Source: Paenirhodobacter enshiensis (GTDB taxonomy: Bacteria; Pseudomonadota; Alphaproteobacteria; Rhodobacterales; Rhodobacteraceae). From it: DNA of 64,000 nucleotides. The position numbers and the translations under genes were made by a program. Where the stretch lies: positions 1 to 64,000 of the forward strand of contig NZ_JFZB01000023.1 in the NCBI RefSeq assembly GCF_000740785.1, read 5' to 3'. This document shows, piece by piece, positions 18,166-25,649 of this stretch (position 1 is its first letter; every line of letters starts with the position of its first letter). The notes below the pieces were generated by a model that was given only the letters and a program-made list of their open reading frames with translations, made no database searches and was not told where the DNA came from.

Positions 18166-18828
18166 ATGCCGGATGCGGTCAGCGACGACAATCGCCCCTC
18201 GCCCAATGCGCTTGTGGAGAAAGCAGCACAAGAAGTGTGCGGGCAGATGAAGGTTTTCCTAGGCGCTGCTTCGGATGCCTGAAAGGCGTGGGAGATGGTG
18301 CAATCAGGGCGCCCGCTGCATGCAGATGGCTTGGATGTGGTGATCGGTGTATGGGAAAGCATGGCCGCGCGGAAACCACCTCACTGGTCGAGGGCCTTAA
18401 TGTGATTGCGCAGCGGATCATCGACTACCGGGGACAGAAGCTAGACGAGATGGACCTCGATGCGATCACCGCCCCTGCGCGCCCGCTGGTTCTGATGGAT
18501 GAACTTACCCATACCAACGCGCCTGGCTCGCGGCATCCGAAACGCTATCTCGACGTGCAGAAACTGGTGGAGCGGGGGATCGACGTCTCCACAATGCGGA
18601 ACATCCAGCATGTGGAACGCCTAAACGACGCAGTGGCCCAGATCGCCCGCATCCGCGTGCTTGAGACGGTGCCGGATTCGGTGCCCGACCGCACCGTCGA
18701 TATCAAGATCATCGACACCACGCCTGCCGATCCGATGGAGAGGCTGCACGAAGGCAAGTTCTATCTGCCGAAGACCGCGCAGCGCGCGATCAACAACTAT
18801 TTCTCCCCCAGCAACCTGAAATGCGGGT
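18166..18828 (+). pseudogene. Decayed, truncated second copy of kdpD
   Basis: From ATG 18166 the frame reads MPDAVSDDNRPSPNALVEKA and onward like the N-terminus of the intact KdpD. A TGA at 18280-18282 falls inside the Walker A loop (G-A-A-S-D-A-stop). The match resumes (KAWEMVQSG) and then shifts frame near 18400. It continues DYRGQKLDEMDLDAI, LTHTNAPGSRHPKRYLDVQK and LPKTAQRAINNYFSPSNLK, after which similarity stops abruptly. About 220 of 901 codons remain and no product can form. The copy is clearly diverged from the intact gene, so it was probably acquired separately or duplicated long ago. Confidence 0.85.
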
Positions 18829-19213
18829 CAGGTCGTCAACCATCAGCACCTGTTGAAGCGGGTCTGAATCGACAATACCGAGGTGCAATAACAGTGCGTC
18901 TGTGTCCGTCAGCTTCGATGAAATTTCGACGAATGCCTGGCATGCAAATATCAAATAATAATCTGCATGGTGGTCGGTGCTGCCATCCTATCTGGCGGAA
19001 GACTATGACGATAGTTTTTTCTGCTGAGGCGATGGATAAAAGCTCAGTATCGCAAGTGCAAACAGGAGAGGGCGGTGACAGGAATTTTTCTGATCCTGAT
19101 TGCTTGCCATTTCTCAGCAGCGTTGCCCTTGGTCACCCTATTCATAAAAGTGGTTTTTGATGCAGTAGGCATCTTAGTTTTGGCTTGCTGTGCTTCTGGA
19201 GTTCCGATGCGAT
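18829..19213. other. Stretch without a recognisable gene
   Basis: Past the break point of the kdpD remnant the sequence is lower in GC than its surroundings and has short A/T runs near 18950 and 19015. I see no coding similarity on either strand. It probably contains the promoter of the LysR gene and the junction of the conjugative element with older debris. Confidence 0.4.
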
Positions 19214-20134
19214 ATGAAGGAAAAAGTTTATGGGCTCCACAACTATATTGAGCTGCGTCATCTTCGCCATTTCGTTGCCGCAGCGGAGCATGGCAGCTTC
19301 AGAAAAGCAGGGGCCGCGCTCGGATTGTCACAATCGGCGATTAGCAGATGTATAGCCGAACTCGAAGATCAGATCGGCGCCTCCCTATTTCATCGACACA
19401 CATGGGGTGTATCCCAGACTTTTGCGGGACAGCAGTTCCTCAATACCGCCCGTAATACTCTCAGGATGGTTGGCGAAGGTGCCCACGATGTTTCCGCTGC
19501 GGGTCGAGGCGAGAGCGGCTGCGTGAGGATCGGCATCTATTCCTCGACTGCTTCGGGCTTTCTCACCGACTTGTTACGAAGATATGGTGAGCGCCACAGA
19601 AATGTGCGGATCGAGATGATCGACGGAGCTGCCTATGAGCATGTTGCCGCGATCCGACGTTTGCGCCTCGATGTCGCATTCCTCGCAGGGGAGCGAGATT
19701 GGTCCGATTGTGAGCGCACGCAGTTATGGTCTGAGCATGTCTTCGTTGCCATGCCAGATTGCCACCCCCTCGCAACCTGCGATTCATTGGCATGGTGCAA
19801 TTTGATTCGTGAGAACTTTATCGTCAGCGCCATCCCACCGGGGGACGAGGTTCACGCCCATCTCGTGCGCGAGTTGGCGGGTGCAGGTGAAAGGCCCTGC
19901 ATTGAGGTACAATCAGTCGGACTGGACAATCTTTTGGCCTTGGTTGCGCTAGGAAGAGGCCTGACACTGGTATGTGAGGCGATGACCGTCGCGAAGTTCC
20001 CCGGTGTGAGCTACCGCCCAATCATCGACGAGATCCTTTCATTTTCGGCCGTCTGGTCAGCCAACAACGACAACCCCGCATTCAGGCGACTGCTCAGCCT
20101 TGCGAAGATGATAGCCGTCAGACCGACCCTTTAG
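19214..20134 (+). CDS. LysR-family transcriptional regulator at the end of the trb cluster
   Basis: The 306-aa protein has the N-terminal winged helix typical of LysR (ELRHLRHFVAAAEHGSFRKA then LGLSQSAISRCIAELE) and a two-lobe effector-binding domain (RIGIYSS, LRLDVAFLAGE, GLTLVCEAM). Its 3' end overlaps the opposing DUF2274 gene by 17 bp. In Tn4371-type elements a LysR-like regulator (TraR) is associated with conjugation genes, so control of transfer is possible. A GTG start 24 nt upstream is also in frame. The inducer is unknown. Confidence 0.85.
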   Translation: MKEKVYGLHNYIELRHLRHFVAAAEHGSFRKAGAALGLSQSAISRCIAELEDQIGASLFHRHTWGVSQTFAGQQFLNTARNTLRMVGEGAHDVSAAGRGESGCVRIGIYSSTASGFLTDLLRRYGERHRNVRIEMIDGAAYEHVAAIRRLRLDVAFLAGERDWSDCERTQLWSEHVFVAMPDCHPLATCDSLAWCNLIRENFIVSAIPPGDEVHAHLVRELAGAGERPCIEVQSVGLDNLLALVALGRGLTLVCEAMTVAKFPGVSYRPIIDEILSFSAVWSANNDNPAFRRLLSLAKMIAVRPTL

Positions 20135-20360
20135 TTGCCGGACCAGAACGCCGCGCCTTAGCAAAGCCGCGATCCGTCGCGATGAAACGTTCCAGCATCG
20201 GGATGACCAGTCGTATCGGCTCGACCGGAGGAGACCCGGGATCGGCCAGTAGGCGGCCGTATTCTACAAGGCTTCGGTGCAGTTCTGCCGGCAGTTCCAC
20301 CGTCAATTTGACTGGCTTGTCGTCGGAAAGCGGCCCGAGTTTCAGCTTGGTCATGGTCAA
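20118..20360 (-). CDS. DUF2274 protein following trbI
   Basis: The 80-aa protein starts MTMTKLKLGPLSDDKPVKLT and continues VELPAELHRSLVEYGRLL, a short ribbon-helix-like pattern typical of DUF2274, which is found after trbI in conjugative elements. It overlaps trbI by 4 nt (ATGA), making it the last gene of the transfer operon. The fold suggests DNA binding, so an operon regulator is possible but not shown. Confidence 0.8.
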   Translation of the reverse strand: MTMTKLKLGPLSDDKPVKLTVELPAELHRSLVEYGRLLADPGSPPVEPIRLVIPMLERFIATDRGFAKARRSGPATKGSV

Positions 20361-21481
20361 CCTCCTGCCGGTTCGAATACAAGATCGCGCGTCACGATTA
20401 TCCTGACCGGAAAGCCGGGCCGGATGGTCAGCGTGGGCGCGACCTGCAACTGTCTTTGCACGATCTGCTGGCCTGCCTGATTGATGGTATCCTGAGCGCC
20501 ATCGCGGATGGCGCGGACCAGCCGGTCCTCATCGCTAGAGGCGAGCTCGGACCCTACTGCGAGCAGCGTGGACAGGCCCGCCGCCCGCATCAGATCCCAC
20601 CAATGGTAATCGACACCATCTTCAAGGCCCGCGTAGCCGCTGGCATCCGCGCCCGGCAGGCGCTCAAGAACGATCGACCGGCCACCGGGGAGGATCAGCC
20701 GGTTCCAGACCAGCAGAACCCGGCGCTGGCCGAAGGACACATCGTCATTATACTGGCCGATGATGCGGGTACCTTGCGGGATCAGGAGCAGCGCCCCGGT
20801 GGGGCTGTCATAGACGTTTTCCGTCACCTGCGCGGTGATCTGGCCAGGAAGATCCGAGCGGATGCCGGTGATCAGCGCGGCCGGGATGACGGCCCCGGCC
20901 TGAAGGATGTAGGGCGATGCTGGCGGGGCGACTCGATCCGGGGAAGTGGTCTGACGATCCACCGAGCCTCCGAGGAAGGCGCTCGCGCGATCCAGCGGCC
21001 CGGCAGCTCCTCCGACGTCGAGCCCTCCAAGCCCGAGCGCCCCGGGTCCCGTTGCGGCACTAGCCCGCGGGCCGATCTGGAAGAACACATTGCTCAGCCG
21101 GGCGGCTTCTTCCTCGGCAAGACGGCGTTGTTCCTCCGGATCGACTGTCGGGGTGGTGATGGGTGGAGGAACAACCGGCTGCCCCCGGCTCTGCGCCTCC
21201 AGGATCGGTCGCCCGAGATCGCCGGGTAATGCCGGCCCAAGAACAGGGCCGGTATAGTCGCGTGGCAGGCCAGCGAGACCATCGGCTGTCGGGCGATTTT
21301 CGGTCGAATAGAGCTCCCCACCGCCCTGCCCCGCATCGCGGGTCTGAAGGGCGTAGATCAGCGCGCCGCCGATGCCGAGCAAGGCAACGGCACCAACGCC
21401 CGCCAGCATCTTGCGCGACAGACGGGTGACGCGGGGGGCTTCGGCACGTAGCCGCATGGATGAGGTGGCGTTCTCGCTCAT
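20357..21481 (-). CDS. trbI: TrbI (VirB10-like) type IV secretion channel protein
   Basis: The 374-aa protein has one N-terminal membrane helix (about residues 27-47), a Pro-rich linker, and a C-terminal VirB10/TrbI beta-barrel domain (YILQAGAVIPAALITGIRSD, IPQGTRIIGQYNDDV, GVDYHWWDLMRAAGLSTLL). It spans both membranes and connects the inner-membrane complex to the outer-membrane ring. It overlaps trbG at its start by 4 nt. Confidence 0.95.
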   Translation of the reverse strand: MSENATSSMRLRAEAPRVTRLSRKMLAGVGAVALLGIGGALIYALQTRDAGQGGGELYSTENRPTADGLAGLPRDYTGPVLGPALPGDLGRPILEAQSRGQPVVPPPITTPTVDPEEQRRLAEEEAARLSNVFFQIGPRASAATGPGALGLGGLDVGGAAGPLDRASAFLGGSVDRQTTSPDRVAPPASPYILQAGAVIPAALITGIRSDLPGQITAQVTENVYDSPTGALLLIPQGTRIIGQYNDDVSFGQRRVLLVWNRLILPGGRSIVLERLPGADASGYAGLEDGVDYHWWDLMRAAGLSTLLAVGSELASSDEDRLVRAIRDGAQDTINQAGQQIVQRQLQVAPTLTIRPGFPVRIIVTRDLVFEPAGG

Positions 21482-22506
21482 GTAGGCGATCCTCCCGCCG
21501 TTGGCGCAGATGTCGCGGCCTCAGCCTGCGTCGGTTCGATACGGACGATCCTGACGACCTGCTGGCGATTGCCGCTGCCAAGACGCAGTTCGGCCGCGCC
21601 GAACAGGCGGTCCACGATCAGGACGTTCTGATGGACACGGGTGTTGACGATGTGCGGCTCGCCATCGCTGCCCAGCACAAACAACGGTGGCATCTCGCCG
21701 TGAACGATCCCGCGCGGGAAGACGACATAGACGCGGCGACCATCGTCGAAGACGGCAACCGGCCGCCATGGCGGGCTCTCGCCCGGAAGCTGCAAACCGT
21801 AGCGATAGTTGCGGGCGGACTCGGCCGGAATGACCGGAGCAGCCGGCACAATTGGACGCTGGCCCGGCGGCGGTGCGGGATAGGACCAGGCCACGGCAGG
21901 CATGTAGAGCGCCTCCCGGGCGCGCAGTTCGATCATATAGATGCGGCGGTCAGTGGTGATGACGAGGTTGGTGGATATATCGGGCCGTGTCGGCTTGACG
22001 AGGATCTGGACCCGGCGGTTCGCCCCACTGCCGCTCTCGGTATCGCCAATAACCCAGCGGGCGGTATCGCCAGCGGCGATCGGCCCTGCCCCGGTCAGGC
22101 TCTCGCCCGGCTCCAGTGCAATCGTGGTGATCTGCCCGACTGCGGCATAAACCTGATAGAGCGCACCTTCGCTCCAGGGATAGATCTGGATGGCGTTGTA
22201 ATAGCCTTCGCGGCGCGGCTCGACCCGGGCAGCCGCATTGGCATTCCCGACCCGACCATCCGGCGTGCCGGCGGCGGTGCCGCCGCGCGCCACCGTCCAA
22301 GCTGGCGGCACATGCAGGGGCCGGGGTCTCTCGTCCGCCACAGCGGCCGGCACCGTGGCCGTCGGCGGCACATCGTCATCATAGCTGAACTGCGGCACCC
22401 GGCTCGTGGCACATCCCGCCAGCAGGCAGGCGGACAGCAGCATAGCCGCAACAGCGGGTTTACGGAAAGTCGGAACTGCGGCTTTGCAAGACAGCACCGG
22501 GGTCAT
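21478..22506 (-). CDS. trbG: TrbG (VirB9-like) outer-membrane complex protein
   Basis: The 342-aa protein is a secreted lipoprotein candidate with lipobox LLAGC near residue 28, followed by the VirB9/TrbG domain. Recognisable parts are YNAIQIYPWSEGALYQVYAA, TDRRIYMIELRA and PRGIVHGEMPPLFVLGSDGE. It forms part of the outer-membrane core with TrbI. The ATG at 22506 overlaps the trbF stop (ATGA) and is preferred to a start 21 nt upstream. Confidence 0.93.
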   Translation of the reverse strand: MTPVLSCKAAVPTFRKPAVAAMLLSACLLAGCATSRVPQFSYDDDVPPTATVPAAVADERPRPLHVPPAWTVARGGTAAGTPDGRVGNANAAARVEPRREGYYNAIQIYPWSEGALYQVYAAVGQITTIALEPGESLTGAGPIAAGDTARWVIGDTESGSGANRRVQILVKPTRPDISTNLVITTDRRIYMIELRAREALYMPAVAWSYPAPPPGQRPIVPAAPVIPAESARNYRYGLQLPGESPPWRPVAVFDDGRRVYVVFPRGIVHGEMPPLFVLGSDGEPHIVNTRVHQNVLIVDRLFGAAELRLGSGNRQQVVRIVRIEPTQAEAATSAPTAGGSPT

Positions 22507-23192
22507 TGGCTCATCTCCCGCGACCATGATATTGCGTTGACGTAGATCCCGAGCGGATTGGCGCGCAGCCGCTCGGCGTCCCGCGGGGTCTGGATCACGA
22601 TGGTCAGGATCGCGGTCCAGCGCTCAGTGGTGGATAGCTGGCCGCTCTCGAAATGCCGCTCGGTCCAGGCAACGCGGAAACTGTCCGGCGAGGCCCGGAT
22701 GACCGAGGAGACCTCGACCGCTACCTGCTGGCGACCGACGCGGGTGAAGGGATCATTTGTGCGGGCATGTTCGTTGAGCGCCGCCGCGCCTCGATCCGTG
22801 GTGAACTCATAGGCGCGCAGCCAGTTCTGGCGCACGATGATGGCGTCCGCCGGGATTGCCCGGACTTGCTCGATGAAGCGGCCGAGGTGGAAGGCGATTT
22901 GCGGATCGGTCGGACGATAGTCGGCGGTGGCAGGTGCGACGGTTTGGGCCTGGCCGAGAGCGTCGACCTGCACCACCCAGGGCACCACGGTCCCGCGCGC
23001 CGATTGCCAGACCAGCGCCGAGGCGAAACCGGCCGAGAGGATCAGGCAGCCGAAGGCCATATAGCGCCAGTTACGGGCCTGAACCCGGGCCGAGCCGATG
23101 CGTTCATCCCAGACCTGTGCGGCCTTCTGATAGGGCGTCTCTGGTTGCGGCACCTTGCCGAAATGGGTGGATGGACGTTTGAAAATGTTCAT
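22503..23192 (-). CDS. trbF: TrbF (VirB8-like) inner-membrane protein
   Basis: The 229-aa protein has one N-terminal helix (about residues 42-62) and a periplasmic VirB8/TrbF domain (IAFHLGRFIEQVRAIPADAI, NWLRAYEFTTDRGAAALNEH, WTAILTIVIQTP). VirB8-type proteins nucleate assembly of the type IV secretion channel. It overlaps both neighbours by 4 nt. Confidence 0.94.
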   Translation of the reverse strand: MNIFKRPSTHFGKVPQPETPYQKAAQVWDERIGSARVQARNWRYMAFGCLILSAGFASALVWQSARGTVVPWVVQVDALGQAQTVAPATADYRPTDPQIAFHLGRFIEQVRAIPADAIIVRQNWLRAYEFTTDRGAAALNEHARTNDPFTRVGRQQVAVEVSSVIRASPDSFRVAWTERHFESGQLSTTERWTAILTIVIQTPRDAERLRANPLGIYVNAISWSREMSQ

Positions 23193-24544
23193 ATGCGGTC
23201 ACTTTCGGAAAGGCTGATCGAGGAACCGCCGCCACGGCTGTCGCCGGACCGGACGGCATGGGCGGCGACCCTGACGCCTTGGCTCAAGGCGCGGCTGCGC
23301 TGCATGAGCTGTGCCCAGGCGGGCGGGCCACCGGCTGGGGCCGGGGCATCGGGTGCGGATGGCGCGCCACCAACAGTTCCCATCGAGGTGATGCCGCCGG
23401 TGGCGGCGAACCCGCCCCGCACCCCTCCCGCATGGCTGGATTTGACGCTCTCGGCGGAACTGGAGGCGGCACGTTTCAGGGGCGATACGGCGGCCGACGC
23501 GCCGGCCCGGGCAACACCACCGAGACCCGCAGCAACACCCGCACCGCCGGACGCGCCCATCGATCCCAGGGTATAGGCAGAGGATGCGGCGCCAGCGGCA
23601 GAGGCCCCGCCACGTGCCAGGGCCGCACCACCGGAAAGGGCAGCGCCGCCGCCCCGGGCGGCCAGCATGGTCGCGCCGCCAGCGGCAACGGCAGCCCCGC
23701 CAACTGCGAGGCCGGTTCCGACAGCAGCGCCGGCGCTCAGCTGGGGACCACCAGAGACAAGACCGGAGGCGATGCCGGGTCCGAAGATGCCGAGACCGAG
23801 AAGGGAAAGGGCCGCCAGCACGATGGCCATGGCGTCGTCGATGGTCGGTGTCGCGCCACCGAACCCGGCGGTGAACTGGCCGAACAGGGTCGAGCCGATG
23901 CCGATGATCACGGCCAGCACCAGCACCTTGATGCCGCTGGAGACGACATTGCCCAGCACCCGCTCGGCCATGAAGGCGGTCTTGCCGAAGAGGCCGAAGG
24001 GGATCAGCACGAAGCCCGCGAGCGTGGTCAGCTTAAACTCTATCAGCGTGACGAAGAGCTGTACGGCGAGAATGAAGAAGGCGAGGATCACAAGCGCCCA
24101 GGCGAAGAACAGGCAGAGGATCTGCACCAGATTCTCAAAGACCGCGATCCAGCCCATCAGGTCGGAGATGGAGTCGAGCAGCGGCCGCCCGGCGTCGAGG
24201 CCGATCTGGGCGACACGACCCGGACGCAGGAGATCAGCCGCCGAGAACCCGGTGCCGGAGGCCATGAGGCCGAGACCGGCGAAGCTCTCGAAGACGATCC
24301 GGGCGAGATTGTTCCAGTTGGAGATGATATAGGCGAAGACCCCGACGAAGATGGTTTTCTTCACGAGGCGGGCCAGGATGTCGTCATCGGCACCCCAGGC
24401 CCAGAACAGCGCCGCGAGCGTCACATCGATGACGATCAGCGTTGTGGCGATGAAGGCGACCTCGCCACCCAGCAGGCCGAAACCCGAGTCGATATAGCTG
24501 GTGAAGATGCCGAGAAAGCTGTCGATGACCCCGGTTCCGCCCAT
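23189..24544 (-). CDS. trbL: TrbL (VirB6-like) polytopic membrane protein
   Basis: The 451-aa protein has six or seven membrane helices in the first 260 residues (for example VLVLAVIIGIGSTLFGQF and AMAIVLAALSLLGLGIFGPG). A long Gly/Ala-rich, probably disordered tail follows (residues 265-430, many A-G-G and G-A-A). This matches TrbL/VirB6 channel proteins that line the DNA path in the inner membrane. It overlaps trbF by 4 nt and follows the TrbK-like gene directly. Confidence 0.93.
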   Translation of the reverse strand: MGGTGVIDSFLGIFTSYIDSGFGLLGGEVAFIATTLIVIDVTLAALFWAWGADDDILARLVKKTIFVGVFAYIISNWNNLARIVFESFAGLGLMASGTGFSAADLLRPGRVAQIGLDAGRPLLDSISDLMGWIAVFENLVQILCLFFAWALVILAFFILAVQLFVTLIEFKLTTLAGFVLIPFGLFGKTAFMAERVLGNVVSSGIKVLVLAVIIGIGSTLFGQFTAGFGGATPTIDDAMAIVLAALSLLGLGIFGPGIASGLVSGGPQLSAGAAVGTGLAVGGAAVAAGGATMLAARGGGAALSGGAALARGGASAAGAASSAYTLGSMGASGGAGVAAGLGGVARAGASAAVSPLKRAASSSAESVKSSHAGGVRGGFAATGGITSMGTVGGAPSAPDAPAPAGGPPAWAQLMQRSRALSQGVRVAAHAVRSGDSRGGGSSISLSESDRI

Positions 24545-24546
24545 GA

Positions 24547-24849
24547 TTACAGCCCCCCAATCGGGCCAGCGCCTGGTTGGGCAGGTGTCGGCTGCGCGGG
24601 TGTCCGACGGAGAAAGCGGTCACGGGTCTCGGCCCAGACGCCCAGGCAATCCTCGTCATTGGCTGCCGCCTCGCCCAGTTCCTGGCAGCGTCGCAATTCC
24701 AGCCGAAGCGGATCGGCGGGTGCTTGAAGTGCAGGGGCAGAAGGTACTGGGGCGGGGATTTCCTCGCGCGTCATCTCGATGATTGCTGCCGTGATCGCGA
24801 CCGCGACGAACACGATGGCTGCAATCCTGGCCAGCACCTTCCCTTCCAT
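24547..24849 (-). CDS. TrbK-like small membrane protein (entry-exclusion candidate)
   Basis: The 100-aa protein has one N-terminal membrane helix (IAAIVFVAVAITAAIIEMT) and a polar periplasmic part with two Cys (RRCQELGEAAANDEDCLGVW). Position between trbJ and trbL and length fit the alternative TrbK found in these operons, which prevents entry of an identical element. The sequence is not conserved enough for a firm family call. Confidence 0.65.
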   Translation of the reverse strand: MEGKVLARIAAIVFVAVAITAAIIEMTREEIPAPVPSAPALQAPADPLRLELRRCQELGEAAANDEDCLGVWAETRDRFLRRTPAQPTPAQPGAGPIGGL

Positions 24850-24866
24850 GCCCTGCCCTCCCGCTG

Positions 24867-25649
24867 TCAGTTGAACATGCGGGCGTTGCCGGGCTGGTAG
24901 CCCGTGCCCGGCGTCAGGAAGCGCTCGCGCTGAATGCGGCCTTGCTCGGCGGCGGTCGCACGCTCGGCTTCCATCAGGGCTTCGGCTCGACCATTGGCCG
25001 AGATCACCGCGATCAGGTCCGAGAGCTGCTGCGACTGGAGCGCAAGCAGCTGGTTCCCGGCCTGCGTGGCTTGCAGTGCGCCGGTAGCACCCTGGCTTTC
25101 GCCGACCAGCGCCGCCATCTCGGCACGGTTGCTGTCGATATTGCCGACGACACCAGCCTGCACCCGCATCGCATCCTGCAAGCCGCCCACGGTGTTTTCC
25201 CAGCGGCTGCGCGCATCCGCGATCATCTGGGTGTCGGTCGCGGTCAGCGACAGATTGCCGTAATCCTGCTGGAACATCTGGTCGATGTTCTGCACGTCGA
25301 ATGCGATGTTCTGGGCCTGTCCGAGAAGCTGCTGGGTGCGGTTCACATTCTGCTGCAATGCCTGAAGCGAGTTGTAGGGCAGGCTCGCAAGGTTCCGGGC
25401 CTGGTTGATCAGCATCTGCGCCTCATTCTGGAGCGAGGTGATCTGATTGTTGATCTGCTCCAGCGTCCGCGCGGCGGTCAGCAGGTTCTCCGCATGGTTG
25501 GTCGGGTCGTAGACGATCCGGCCAAAGCCCCCGAAGAAGGCATGGGCCGGCGTCGTGAACACCGGAGCGAGTGCCAGCGATGCGGCAAGCGTCAGGGCGA
25601 GAGCGGTTGCGTTGGCCATGCGCAGGATCGGCCGCGCGTTGCGGGTCAT
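24867..25649 (-). CDS. trbJ: TrbJ (VirB5-like) secreted conjugation protein
   Basis: The 260-aa protein has a Sec signal peptide (residues 1-37, cleavage near PAHAFFGG). Long Gln/Asn-rich coiled helices follow (LEQINNQITSLQNEAQMLIN, MFQQDYGNLSLTATDTQMIA), as in TrbJ. VirB5-type proteins sit at the pilus tip and take part in mating-pair contact. Its start overlaps the trbE stop. Confidence 0.93.
   Translation of the reverse strand: MTRNARPILRMANATALALTLAASLALAPVFTTPAHAFFGGFGRIVYDPTNHAENLLTAARTLEQINNQITSLQNEAQMLINQARNLASLPYNSLQALQQNVNRTQQLLGQAQNIAFDVQNIDQMFQQDYGNLSLTATDTQMIADARSRWENTVGGLQDAMRVQAGVVGNIDSNRAEMAALVGESQGATGALQATQAGNQLLALQSQQLSDLIAVISANGRAEALMEAERATAAEQGRIQRERFLTPGTGYQPGNARMFN

Noticed and set aside
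18108-19160. A single 350-aa protein from this open frame
   Set aside because: The frame joins unrelated sequence at both ends; only its middle matches KdpD, and the true KdpD start lies in another frame with an internal stop.
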